Shown here: one piece after another, positions 56,411 to 64,000 of the stretch | Layout of the letters: every line of letters begins with the position of its first letter | Numbering within the stretch: the first letter of the stretch is position 1 | NCBI RefSeq assembly: GCF_043290135.1 | Contig: NC_134701.1 | Location: 10,820,001 to 10,884,000, forward strand | Reading direction: 5' to 3' | Length of the DNA stretch: 64,000 nucleotides | From: Rhipicephalus microplus | Lineage: Eukaryota > Arthropoda > Arachnida > Ixodida > Ixodidae | The notes under the pieces: model-generated | The model's input: the letters and a program-made list of their open reading frames with translations, nothing else | Told to the model about the DNA's origin: nothing | The model's database searches: none | Position numbers and translations under genes: made by a program

Positions 56411-56534
56411 CAGTGGCGACAACTATTTCTTTCCTGTAGATGAGGACGGGAATGATCATAGCAGGTCGATCCCAACTTGTTGGAATGAGGCATCCGGCGT
56501 GTCTATTCGCTAGAGTAGGCCTGCTGGTTTTACG
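56411..56534 (-). pseudogene. pol: Gypsy G integrase, piece between zinc finger and core
   Basis: Antisense: HRKTSRPTLANRHAGCLIP, a decayed stretch, then IVVATAY, which joins LTRYAET across the Gypsy F insertion. This is the linker between CQRRK of the zinc finger and the catalytic core. Confidence 0.7.
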
Positions 56535-57133
56535 ATGAAGTTTCGTAGCGTTAGCTACACTGGCCTCGCTTAGCCAATTACGCATGGCACTGGTCTGCGC
56601 ATGCGCAATGATACTCCGCCGCCACCGCGCGCGGCTCGCGCCGGTAAGCACGCAATTCGATGCGCTGCGCAGACGACCAGTGGTGTCACGCACCTGAGCC
56701 GGCACCTCCCTCGCACTCGGCCGCGGCCGCGCGCGACTCGCTGCCGCCGGTGTGCGCTTTACAGAGGAGTGCCGTCGTAGCCTTGGTAGACATATGGACG
56801 CTGACGCGCGCGCCTTCTTTGTGCAGTCGCCATCTGACACTGCGCTAGAGCCACTTGATAGCGCCTTTGACTGGCGTTTGCCACTATGGTATAGCCATGG
56901 AGGAGGAGAGTGCAAATGCTGCTCAATGGTGCAGTAGAGCGGAGAAGCGTAACTCATCGGATCCTGAAGTAATGACCCGGCAAAATAAATATACATGTGC
57001 CACATAATACGTATACCATGTGTATGTGTCATTGGAACAGCTGTAAGCATGATATCTAGAAAGCTAAGAATAATCAGCTGAACCTTTGCTAACGCTACGT
57101 ATATCCTGGCATAGCTGAGCTAAGCCACGACCA
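56535..57133. mobile_element. Non-autonomous insertion of about 600 bp within Gypsy G
   Basis: Interrupts the integrase of Gypsy G right after the CRACQRRK zinc-finger end. Flanked by TTTTACG (56528-56534) and TTTTTCG (57134-57140), a likely 7-bp target duplication with one mismatch. Near its ends CGTAGCGTTAGC (56544-56555) is inverted at 57088-57099. GC-rich centre with a GCGCATGCGC word near 56609. No protein motif. It resembles a frequent tick repeat from memory. Class unknown. Confidence 0.6.
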
Positions 57134-57785
57134 TTTTTCGCCTTTGACATGCCCGGCAAGTTTTTACTCAGTGCTGCACTGATGCTAGTAGTTTAGGCGA
57201 ATAGTATCTCATCTGTATTCTGGCGAAAGTACAGCTCACCCCCATAAGCCCAGATGTCAGCTGGTTGTGACATGCGAGCAAAATTTCTACTCGCATATCT
57301 GTGGGTACAACCAGTAAAAACGTTTCACCGTTGGGCTCAAACTTCCTCTTGTAAGGGACATTTCTTTGAAGGCTGAACAGTGGGAGCCCTCGGGAAGAAA
57401 TTCACAGGACTTAAACATCGGGTCTTTGCAGGCGTTGTATGAGAAGCAGCATCTCCGGGTCATCTCGTTGTGGAGCGATTTTCGATGCGTTGACAAGCTT
57501 AAGAAAGTGAAGTCTTCTTCCTTTGACACACTTGCATCGACTGGTGCGCGCGACAGGCAGTCGGCATCGCTGTGTTTTCTGTCGAATTCGTATACCACTG
57601 TGACATCCTACTCTTGCAGCCTAAGGCTTCATCTTGCTAGTCGGCCTGACGGATCCTTCAGATTTGCCAGCCAGCACAAGTAATGGTGATCGCTGACTGC
57701 TTTTAATGGTCGGCCGTAGAAGTAGGGTCGAAATTTACTTATTGCCCATATGACGCACAGACATACACAGAACTTCATTGGGTCC
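57134..57785 (-). pseudogene. pol: Gypsy G RNase H end and integrase zinc finger
   Basis: Antisense. RNase H end: [20 protein letters not shown], then [20 protein letters not shown] near 57650-57700. Tether: EFDRKHSDADCLSRAPVDAS near 57560. The integrase HHCC finger follows, with CHNQLTSGLMGV near 57240 and CRACQRRK near 57135. Stops and indels throughout. 5'-truncated near 57785. The remaining integrase is at 56411-56534 and 49880-50902. Confidence 0.75.
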
Positions 57786-57789
57786 TCAG

Positions 57790-59470
57790 AAACGCTACTC
57801 CTTTAGAGCAACGTTGCGGGCTGCTCCCACGTAGGAACGGGGAGGCCTATAGCCTCACCGCCGCATCGTGGGCTCTCGGAAAGCCCGTAGTTGTGGTAGT
57901 AACTTTACACTTGGACAAAATCCTTTTCTGTGAGCCGACTTGGGTGCCGTAACAAGGGGTGCCGCCAGAGCATATGTTCGAAGCCACTAACCTCACCACA
58001 ATGAGGACAAGTGAAGTCCAAAGCCTCTGAGGAGACCATGCTGAGGAAAGAGACTTGAATAGGACCTGGTCTGGAACATTCTAAACGTGATGGCTTGAGG
58101 TCTAGACAACTTGCTGTGCGGAGGAGCAAATAACCGCCAACTCAACTGGTAGTGTTTAGCCACTTCACTGAAGGTACGTAAATAGTCCCTAAACATCCAA
58201 CTGCCAACCTGCGGACCTACGTCCTCCCCAGCGTGGAGGGTTAGTGCGTGCGCCCGGGAGTGAGCAGCGTAATTCAAGTTTACTAGAAAGTCCATTAGGG
58301 GTTTGAGATGTGCAGGAAATCAGGTAGTAGTACGTAGAGAAAGTGTCTTATTTTCAAGCAGTTTAAATACTTCAGCACAGACGGAACTAGAGGCGAAAGC
58401 CCTGACCGCTGATTTTGAGTCGGTGAATATTTCCGGTCTACTGTCGTCCAAAAGAGCAAGGGCTACAGCCAACTGTACGGCTTTTGAGTGAGTAGAGTCC
58501 CTAACTGACGCAACATTGATAATAGCTAGAACTCATGTGATTGACGGAAATAACTGAGAACCTAGCTGAATAACCGTACTGAGCGGCATCGACCAAATGC
58601 ACTGAGTTGGGATCGTTTCTGATGCTTTTCAGGAGTGCGATGGCCCTAGCCCGACGCCTGCCTACGTTCTGCCGAGGACTGACGTTCCGCGGAAAGGGCG
58701 AGACCTGGATGGCAGTACGCTGTTCATCCGGCAGTTGAAGACGGCGATCCTCTACGAGCGCAGGACTGCGACCTAGGACAAACAGAATCTGCCAGCCGGG
58801 GTAGACGACAAGCGCACCAGTTGTGCAGTCTCTTGGGCTTCAATGATCTTATCTGAGATGTTATGGACTCCTAGCTGCACAAGCCGTTCAGTGCTTGTTC
58901 GCAAGATATGCCCAACACCCTGTTTATGCCTTTTCTGATCAGAGTTTCCAGATTCTTTTCGAATCCGTACCAAGAGTGTATGGCTGCACCGTACCTAATA
59001 TGACTCATGAAGAATGCATGAAAGAGCCACAGCAGATTGCCCTCCCTGAGTCCTCCCCCCTTTCTGTTCAAAACTCTATTAATCAACCTGATCATGTTCT
59101 CGGTTTTGGTTGAAATCTTCGCAGTGGTTTGACCGTTGTACTCCCGCGACTCATGCCCAGCACTCTAATCACGTCCACTCTCAAGATGGGGGAGCCACTT
59201 CCGGGGCGAAGCACAAGGTCCACCTCTGATAAAGGCTTCAAGTTCTTTGGCTTAGCTTCCTTTCTATAGGGACTATATAAAAGCAGCTCCAATTTACTCG
59301 CGGAGCACCTCAGCCCTGTGCCGGCAAGAAAGAGCTCCGCCTCATCGACGGCTTCCTGGAGTGGAGTCTCAACTTCCCCTTCGCAACCTCCACGACACCA
59401 GATGGTAATATTATCAACGTAAAGCGTGTGGCTGATGCACTTTACTGGAATTCACTTGGTAACAATGTTA
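57790..59470 (-). pseudogene. I-clade-like LINE: RT end, RNase H, zinc motif
   Basis: Antisense, 5'-truncated just before the RT catalytic motif, which here reads HTLYVDNITIWC near 59420 (second catalytic Asp replaced by Asn). RT thumb: LRCSASKLELLLYSPYRKEA near 59290 and LNRKGGGLREGNLLWLFHAF near 59040. RNase H: ALLDDSRPEIFTDSKSAVRA near 58420 and the following RAHALTLHAG region near 58240. Terminal zinc motif: CPHCGEVSGFEHMLWRH near 57980. Multiple stops. RT plus RNase H plus a terminal CCHC identifies an I-clade or related element, distinct from the CR1-like LINEs. Confidence 0.75.
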
Positions 59471-59929
59471 GCAGAGGGGCGCTTACACGGTGATCTTTTT
59501 TTTCAATGAAAAAGGCCTCTAAAACTTCATGTGCAGTTTTTTTTGCGCTTCTAGCTGGAATGTCCGTCTCAGAGAATCAGGCGTCACAACCACACGAGAT
59601 GACATGCGCAACCAGGTGCTCATACTTGTCATCTCGTTTTGTTAATTTTTGGGCTTAATTGTTTCCTCACTGTATAAACGCCCCTTCGCTATCATTGTTA
59701 CTGAGTGAATTTCAGTTCATCGCTTTGAGGGTCTGACACTGATTAACTGTATGCACTGATAATATATGCTGCTGGCCTTCTATGGTGTTAATGCGCACAT
59801 GTTTTATGTATATTTTATGCCTTCGAGCTATGAATAAATCAGTTGGAAGAGAGCGCTTGTGTGTTTGATGCCCATGGGTGTGTGCATGTGTGAGTTATTA
59901 GGCAGTTGTAGTATACCGGGCTTACCGGG
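59471..59929. other. Unassigned spacer with polyadenylation-like segment
   Basis: No genes. AATAAATCAGTTGGAAGAGA near 59832 resembles the 3' UTR of the PLE dimer (AATAAACTTGGTTTGAAGTT), each followed by AGCGCTYGTGT, so a PLE-type 3' end may lie here. Confidence 0.35.
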
Positions 59930-60256
59930 CGTACAGTGATACCATAATCAAAGTGCGCATGCGCAGATACGTACGTTACCCGTACCGCTTACCGTACGCA
60001 TGGTATTTTTCAGATTAAAGTCACCGTGGTAGCGTAAGTGTACGTAGTGTACGTAAACATCGCGGCGCTCTCGGACGCCCGCTTAAGTGATTTTGGCGTA
60101 GTTGTTGAACGATTCACCTTGTTCGCTGCAAACGACTGTTTAAAGTGGCTTCGCTTACCTTCAGTTAGCTTTAATGACCGAGTATCACGGATAAGATGGC
60201 GTAACTTTTGAGATAGCTTCACTTTTCGAACGCGTCTAGGCCTAACTACAAGATCG
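59930..60256 (+). promoter_or_regulatory. Putative 5' UTR/promoter of LINE E
   Basis: Upstream of the 2A-bearing ORF1. Contains GTGCGCATGCGCA (an NRF-1-like palindromic site) near 59961 and repeated TACGTA words. Boundary and promoter function are inferred from position only. Confidence 0.35.
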
Positions 60257-60264
60257 ATGATGGA

Positions 60265-60617
60265 GTGGGCATGGAAGCATCGGCAGAGGCATGTACTCAT
60301 TCGTGCTTCCGTTTGTTTTTCAGCTTCTCGTGAGTGCCTGAGTACAGCCGAGGCCGGAGCATCGCTGCCTCTCAGCGTACAATCCAGCGTGACTTCCCCG
60401 ATGGCTGCCAACAGCACCTACCTGGATAGAACACAGCGGACGATGCTCTGCAGTTTATCTTATCGGAGCTGGCCATTCGAAACAAAGGATTTTTCACGTG
60501 CCGCAGCAAGATCGACATCAGCGACATCAGTGCCTCCTTTGAAACTTTGTCACATGCGTACCTCCGGCAGTGGGCATGGAAGCATCGGCAGAGGCATGTA
60601 CTCATTCGTGCTTCCCT
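60265..60617 (+). repeat. Tandem 5' monomers of LINE E
   Basis: GTGGGCATGGAAGCATCGGC begins at 60265 and again at 60570, a 305-bp period; 46 bp is identical and both copies run into TTTTTCAG. It shares GGGCATGGAAGCATC with the monomers of LINE B/D. Confidence 0.8.
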
Positions 60618-60748
60618 ATGTTTTTCAGGTGAGCTATTTTAACAGACTACCATATAAGAGCTTTCGATCTGACAACCTTTGTATTGTGGTGCTTCCATGC
60701 CCAGAAGCCCTCTTAGTGCCTTTTTGTGAACTGCTGTTGTTAATATGT

Positions 60749-60775
60749 GGTGATATCGAACAGAACCCGGGGCCC
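60749..60775 (+). other. 2A-like ribosome-skipping motif (LINE E)
   Basis: Encodes GDIEQNPGP after LLLLIC. It matches the D(V/I)ExNPGP consensus. Confidence 0.87.
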
Positions 60776-61104
60776 AAAGATGATCAACCTACTGAAATAC
60801 ATAAACTGATGAAAGATATGCATTAACGCTCGATTCGCATTGAAACCATGCAATCAGCCATGTCAGGTGACATCCAGGAGCTCAAGCAACATCTTTCGCT
60901 TACAGAAATTTCCAATATATCGGCACGTCTGGAAATAGTCGAAAGCCGGACATTTAGTATAGATAACGTCCAGCGTGAAATAACATCAACAAATCAACTT
61001 ACAAAGCAAGTGCAAGAGGACATGCTTGGGCTACGTGCGCGTCTCGATGAGGCCGAAGATCGTTCTCGGAGGGACAATCTATTATTTTTTTGTATTGCAG
61101 ACAA

Positions 61105-61335
61105 TACTGTGTTGGGGGCTGGCTGGTCCCGACGAAGCAGAAGAAGAAGACGGCCGACGGGGACGCCGACCAGCGCGAACACGCGGATTGGCGCGAAGCG
61201 CCGAAGGAAATAACAACAACCGCACTCCACGGTTACCCAACCCACACTGATTTTATTTACAGTCGCCTTGAAATCCTGGATGCCAGAGCGGCGCCCCCTG
61301 GCATCCTCACGTGTCATTCCGAAACCGAAACCGAT
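61105..61335 (-). repeat. 3' LTR of Gypsy M (start deleted)
   Basis: Matches 63697-63945 with a 20-30 bp gap in the GACGG..GGGGAC part and scattered differences. In element sense it begins inside the LTR (GTTTCGG...) directly after pol sequence. Confidence 0.85.
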
Positions 61336-62405
61336 TCAACAGGTGTCAAGCCGCGGGAACTGACATTATGTCCTAGAAATTCTAACTCATTCACAGCAAA
61401 AATGCACTTGTTATTAAGTTTCATACCACATTCACTGATGCGGTTGAGAACAGTATGCAAGTTAGCATCGTGCTCTTCGTGAGTACGTCCCCACACCAAA
61501 ATGTCATCCAAGTACCAAAGGGCGCCATTACAACCCTTAAGAATAATTGACATCATTTTCTGAAACACTGCAGGGGCAGATACAAGCCCAAAACGCACGC
61601 GGCGAAACCGAAACAAGCCTTCGTGCGATGCAAGTGTGGTTAAGTCTCTACTGCACTCAGAAATTTCAACTTGGTGATAAGCGGACGCGAGGTCCAGCTT
61701 GGAGAAACATACCGCTCCGGAGAGCTGATGAAGCAGTTCTTTAATGTGAGGAAGTGGAAACCCGTCTACGACGATCGCCTTGTTCGGTTCTCGTAAGTCG
61801 ACGCATAGTCGAAGGGATCCATCTTTTTTCTTGACGACGACCAGTGGAGAAACCCAGTCGGAAGCAGAGACAGGCTCGATGATTCCGCTGGCTTGAAGTC
61901 GAGACAGTTCCGCAGAGACTTGCTCACGGAGAAGAAGAGGAATGCGGCACAGCTTGGTACGCACAGGGCACACACCTGGTCGACGCATTACTTTATGCAC
62001 AAAACCGCGCACACAACCCAGTTCACGGGTGAACAAGTGGTGGAATTCAGAAGGCGCGTTGGCCGGAAGATCATCTTGAACGTCGACTTGGGCACACGTC
62101 ATAGACGCACCGACGATGTTGATGGACAAAGCCCTGATGGCATCACGTTTCAAAAGCGAGCTGCCATTGGCAGTTACATAAAAAGTAATGGAAGCAGTGC
62201 GACTGCGATAGGAGACCTGAGCTGTAAAAGGACCTAGTATATCAATCGTTTCCTTAGAATATGTTTGTAGAACGACGCGTGAAGGCAAAAGCCGAATGTT
62301 GGAAAAATGACTATGAAAGTCAGCGGCACTGATTAAAGAGACTGAGGCACCAGTGTCCACGACAAGGGCACATGGCCCACTGAAGCTACGATGCTGGGCT
62401 CGGAC
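61336..62405 (-). pseudogene. pol: Gypsy M protease and reverse transcriptase
   Basis: Antisense, open from about 62385 to the deletion point. Protease: GPCALVVDTGASVSLIS near 62345-62380 and SSLLKRDAIRALSINIVGAS near 62130. RT: SDWVSPLVVVKKKDGSLRLC near 61830, NKAIVVDGFPLPHIKELL, FSKLDLASAYHQVEISE near 61680, FRFRRVRFGLVSAPAVFQKM and catalytic LWYLDDILVWG near 61510, ending ELEFLGHNVSSRG near 61370. No internal stop was found in this stretch, so the RT fingers-palm region is intact, but thumb, RNase H and integrase are missing. Protease lies -1 relative to gag; no canonical slippery site was recognised. Confidence 0.87.
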
Positions 62406-63462
62406 GTAGTGTGGAAGCCATCCACATTTGAAACAGTGACCGTATTGGTCTGTGCAGTGCTCAAAGGAGCGGACGAAGAAACTGGTTCAGGAAGATTTGC
62501 CTGACGGGAATTGCATACGGACTGAAAATGTCCACTTTTTCCGCACGCAAGACAAGTGCGGTTTCTCGCGGGACACTGCGCAAAATTGGCTAAATGCTCA
62601 GCCGATCCGCAAGGAAAGCAATGCGCGGTTGCGCTTGGAGAAGAAAATTGCGAACGCGAGTTAGGAGCTCGGTGCTGTTCCTGAAAACCAGAATTTGGCG
62701 GAACGGGGTCGCCATGTTGCCGGCTTCCTCGCCCCCGCGACGCAGAGAGGCCGCCATGTTGGCCGCCACGGAAGGACTGTGCAGGCGGGCGTCCATGTTG
62801 GCCGCCACGCCGCGACGAAGATGAAGGGCCGCCATGTTGACGCGTCTCGTGAAACAAAGAGCCGCCGCCTTGGCACCCCGCAGCAGAAAGTTGCTGCACT
62901 GAATGTGGAGCGAATTGCTGCAACTGGGAGCGAATAAGCTCGTCCTCTCGCGCAATCGAGAGGGCTTCGGATAATGAAATCGAGGTGCCTTTTTGAAGAA
63001 TGCGGCAGCGGACGTTTTGCGAGGCTACTCCGGTGAAAAGCTGATGGCGGATCATATCGTCCTCGAGCGCGCCGAAGCCGCACGACGTGGCGAGCGTTCG
63101 AAGAGAAGTAATGAACTCGGCGACTGGCTCGCCAGGCAATTGTCGCCTTTCTTGGAATTTTACGCGTGCGAGATAATCGCACGAGACATCTTTGAAATGC
63201 TCATCGAAAAGAGCAACAGCATTCTTGAAGGCATCGCCCGACGCTGGCGTCGGCGACGATTGGTGGCGTCCAAAGTATAGAAGAAGTTTAACCCGGCAGG
63301 GCCCAACGCGTTGAGCAGCAGGGCCTTGCGACGCTCGGGCTTGCTTGCGTCCTCCCCGGCCACGTCTGCGTAGGCCTGAAACACCAATTTTCGGTCCGCC
63401 CACGGAAGTGGCGGGTCTCCGGGCGAATGAAGAAATAGGGGAGGTGGAATAGGAGATGCCAT
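62333..63462 (-). pseudogene. gag: Gypsy M gag with QHG/RGG repeats
   Basis: Antisense from ATG at 63462 (MASPIPPPLFLHSPGDPPLP). A frameshift near 63265 lies between LLNALGPAGLNFFY and DAFKNAVALFDEHFKDVSCD. After that it is open: RVKFQERRQLPGEPVAEFIT, LEDDMIRHQLFTGVASQNVR (capsid), then a low-complexity segment with four QHG units among Gly, Arg and Ser (62670-62840), and two zinc knuckles (CFPCGSAEHLANFAQC; CLACGKSGHFQSVC near 62530-62620). It ends at 62333. The RGG/QHG stretch should add nucleic-acid affinity. Confidence 0.83.
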
Positions 63463-63681
63463 TTCAAGCAAGAAGAATGGAGAGGTGCAGACGAGAAGAA
63501 AATGACGCCAGTGCATTGTTTGAAGAAGACGACAGAGGTGGCGTAGCTGAATGAAGAAGAAATGAAGCGACGCAGCATGCAGCAGCCGCCTTGCTGGGAA
63601 CAAAGAGCGTCTACGGTTATCAGGGTAGGTCCGTTACAAGCAAGAAAAAGACGAACACGGAGAACGAAATGGGTTCTTACA

Positions 63682-63695
63682 GGTCCTCGTCGCCA
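63682..63695 (-). promoter_or_regulatory. Primer-binding site, Gypsy M
   Basis: Antisense TGGCGACGAGGACC, one base inside the 5' LTR end. Confidence 0.7.
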
Positions 63696-63696
63696 T

Positions 63697-63954
63697 TGCT
63701 GTGTTGGGGGCTGGCTCATCCCGACCAAGCAGAAGAAGAAGACGGCCGACGGAGACGTACGCGGCCGGCGGGGACACCAACCAGCCCGAACACGCGGGTT
63801 GGCGCTAAGCGCCGAAGAAAAGAACAGCAACCGCACTCCACGGTTACCCAACACACACTGATTTTATTTACAGTCGCCTTGAAATCCTGGATGCCAGAGC
63901 GGCGCCCCCTGGCATCCTCACATGTCATTCCGAACCCGAAACCTAGAACACAAC
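63697..63954 (-). repeat. 5' LTR of Gypsy M
   Basis: 258 bp; plus-strand ends TGCTGTGTTGG and ACACAACA. Followed by the GACAA duplication. Confidence 0.88.
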
Positions 63955-64000
63955 AGACAACGCCTCTGAAACTACGCAGCAGACTGAGGAAACAGTCTTG
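63955..64000 (+). pseudogene. LINE E ORF1, continuation after Gypsy M
   Basis: Reads DNASETTQQTEETVL, which continues FFCIADN from 61104 and parallels FYGITDVENEAYTESEAKVL of LINE B/D. It runs off the window. Confidence 0.75.

Larger units (their letters stand above)
60257..61104 (+). pseudogene. LINE E ORF1 with 2A-like motif (N-terminal part)
   Basis: Open from ATG at 60257 to TAA at 60824, then continuing in the same frame to the Gypsy M insertion at 61104. The N-terminal 120 residues come from a region with a 305-bp direct repeat. Then LLVPFCELLLLICGDIEQNPGP carries the 2A-like motif at 60749-60775. Beyond the TAA come RSIRIETMQSAM, a coiled coil (ISARLEIVESRTFSI), and LRARLDEAEDRSRRDNLLFF, which line up with the ORF1 of LINE B/D. 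ORF1 resumes after Gypsy M at 63955. The single TAA is the only stop in the visible part. Confidence 0.8.
61100..63959 (-). mobile_element. Gypsy M, LTR retrotransposon with 3' pol deletion
   Basis: Antisense, LTR to LTR about 61105-63954, flanked by the perfect duplication GACAA (61100-61104 and 63955-63959). It sits in ORF1 of LINE E, whose coding sequence resumes after it. The 5' LTR is intact. The 3' LTR has lost its outer ten or so bases because a deletion joins pol directly to it, removing RNase H, integrase and the polypurine tract. Gag and protease-RT are related to Gypsy F. Confidence 0.9.

Noticed and set aside
56010..57050. 346-codon antisense frame as one protein
   Set aside because: It runs across the Gypsy F LTR, the Gypsy G linker and the 600-bp insertion; a chance fusion of three elements.

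Overview
The window is eukaryotic, repeat-dense DNA. I found no convincing host protein-coding gene, rRNA or functional tRNA. Almost everything recognisable is a transposable element or tandem repeat: non-LTR retrotransposons (CR1/Jockey-like with 2A-type or PHD-finger ORF1 proteins, and I-clade-like with RNase H), Gypsy-type LTR retrotransposons of several lineages, Penelope-like elements (PLEs), a Tigger/pogo DNA transposon, tRNA-derived SINEs, satellites and microsatellites. The mix of tRNA-Ala-like SINE, PLEs, Mag-like Gypsy and 2A-bearing LINEs, and several non-coding stretches that resemble repeats I remember from hard ticks, suggest a tick (Ixodidae) or related chelicerate. That is inference, not proof.

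Layout. 1-1.9 kb: satellite of about 560 bp period. 1.9-4.14 kb: antisense Gypsy fragment (gag-protease) with a -1 frameshift heptamer at the gag stop. 4.14-8.78 kb: antisense LINE with a PHD-finger ORF1, split by a GC-rich insert and a sense CR1 3' end. 9.1-10.3 kb: TCTG/CCTG microsatellite and a tandem repeat of about 142 bp, which resumes at 14.8-15.05 kb. 10.8-14.8 kb: SINE followed by a sense LINE (A) with a 2A motif. 16.2-27.9 kb: one antisense LINE (B/D) carrying two nested insertions, a 5'-truncated LINE (C) at the start of ORF2 and an LTR element (23.2-26.9 kb, TSD GTTTA) in ORF1. 30.2-31.2 kb: Gypsy gag. 31.2-32.2 kb: I-clade LINE end. 32.3-33.7 kb: PLE. 33.84-40.61 kb: Tigger transposon split by a head-to-head PLE dimer (arms 2,314 bp, 16-nt spacer). 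42.5-43.6 kb: deleted pogo-like element. 44.1-44.4 kb: inverted SINE pair between (TA)n tracts. 44.6-48.7 kb: decayed sense Gypsy. 48.7-49.6 kb: LINE end. 49.9-57.8 kb: antisense Gypsy G interrupted by complete Gypsy F (50.9-56.4 kb) and by a roughly 600-bp element. 57.8-59.5 kb: I-clade LINE. 59.9-64 kb: sense 2A LINE (E) interrupted by Gypsy M (61.1-63.95 kb, TSD GACAA).

The genes do not form a host pathway. Each is, or was, a replication enzyme set for its own element: gag/protease/RT/RNase H/integrase for Gypsy, ORF1 RNA-binding protein plus endonuclease-RT for LINEs, RT plus GIY-YIG nuclease for PLEs, DDE transposase for Tigger. Most are broken by stops, frameshifts, truncations or insertions. 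The nesting gives a relative time order. The youngest-looking event is the PLE dimer, whose arms differ at only one position that I noticed.
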